A stretch of DNA of 64,000 nucleotides from Telmatactis stephensoni (Eukaryota; Cnidaria; Anthozoa; Actiniaria; Isophelliidae), in the NCBI GenBank assembly GCA_029948255.1, contig JALIZF010001795.1, positions 434,001-498,000 on the forward strand. The letters run 5' to 3'. Below the pieces are notes generated by a model that saw nothing but the letters and a program-made list of their open reading frames with translations, made no database searches and was not told where the DNA came from. Below, one piece after another: positions 63,661-64,000 of the stretch (positions within the stretch are counted from its first letter, which is position 1; each line of letters opens with the position of its first letter). Made by a program: the position numbers and the translations under genes.

Positions 63661-63784
63661 CTTGAAGTGCTTTCCTTGTTGTCTTTTCGAAGCATACTCA
63701 GGTCCTTGTTTCACGCTCAATGCAGACGATTCTTGATTTATTTCCAACTTTGGCTAGATTTTTAAGCAGCTTTACTGAAGGCAT
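63661..63784 (-). CDS. first coding exon of an unidentified gene, one +1 disruption
   Basis: ATG at 63784 in a good context (GAAGATGCC). The frame gives MPSVKLLKNLAK, then after one extra base near 63747 continues LEINQESSALSVKQGPEYAS and KRQQGKHFK to an AAG|GTAAAGACC donor at 63660. Exon length 124 fits phase 0 once the extra base is discounted. Basic and hydrophilic; family not recognised. Confidence 0.35.
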
Positions 63785-64000
63785 CTTCACGAAACGAACA
63801 ATACACGATCCTCAATGACTCATTCATTATGAGGAATTTTTTTAAGCTACGAATCCAACTAAAAAGTCGTTCAACTTTGAAAATATCCTCTGTGTCTTTC
63901 GTCTTTCGAGCAGTTTTTGAAACGACACCGGGCCCGAAAAAAATTCAAACGTACGTTTTTTTCGCTTTAACCTGTCAAGATTGGCACAGATTAATGTTCA
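63785..64000. other. 5' flank of the last gene
   Basis: Includes a CpG-containing patch (GACACCGGGCCCG). No further feature. Confidence 0.25.

Overview
The window is animal nuclear DNA: AT-rich, intron-bearing, with GT-AG introns, AATAAA poly(A) signals and many transposon remnants. The content (a TPR-CHAT protein of the TTC28-like kind, TRAF-like RING exons, a torsin with a single membrane segment, a BEL/Pao retroelement, many foldback MITEs and tRNA-derived SINEs) fits a cnidarian such as a coral or anemone best. That placement is inference; nothing in the window names the species.

Layout. 1-3130: no gene, two strong hairpin elements. 3163-6081 (-): alpha-tubulin, four coding exons. 6.2-20.3 kb: repeat-rich, with a pair of inverted tandem-array modules (9165 and 13400), one isolated exon (11144-11300), a broken C2H2 zinc-finger exon (13684-14228), a foldback element, a LINE reverse-transcriptase remnant and tRNA-derived SINEs. 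20354-23587 (-): TPR-CHAT gene. 23.6-27.3 kb: MITE and microsatellite. 27.3-39.4 kb: a stretch bracketed by two inverted, tandem-repeat-bearing modules, holding two candidate tiny spliced genes that diverge around 29 kb and a 1.2-kb tandem duplication. 39.7-42.9 kb: minisatellite and a LINE 3' remnant. 42962-44913 (-): torsin-family AAA+ ATPase. 45914-46623 (-): HDHD3-like HAD hydrolase. 48596-59101 (-): complete five-exon DPY30 gene whose last intron carries a complete, young BEL/Pao retrotransposon (49979-56305) that itself landed in a foldback MITE. 59.2-61 kb: duplicated TRAF-like RING exon, one copy degraded. 61.9-62.8 kb: an 836-bp element with TTAA target duplications. 63.66-63.78 kb: first coding exon of an unidentified gene.

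The cellular genes do not form one pathway: tubulin is cytoskeletal, DPY30 is a chromatin (COMPASS) subunit, torsin belongs to the ER/nuclear envelope, HDHD3 is an uncharacterised hydrolase, and TPR-CHAT and TRAF-like RING proteins are candidates for immune or death signalling.

The most striking pattern is at sequence level. Six unrelated cellular coding regions are interrupted by single-base disruptions, and all 21 that I could place are +1 (one base too many), never -1. The 5.8-kb retroelement ORF and the DPY30 exons have none. Insertion-biased assembly error is the likeliest cause, with clean consensus in the high-copy element, but reads and transcripts must decide. The tubulin, torsin, HDHD3 and TPR-CHAT genes may therefore be intact in the animal.
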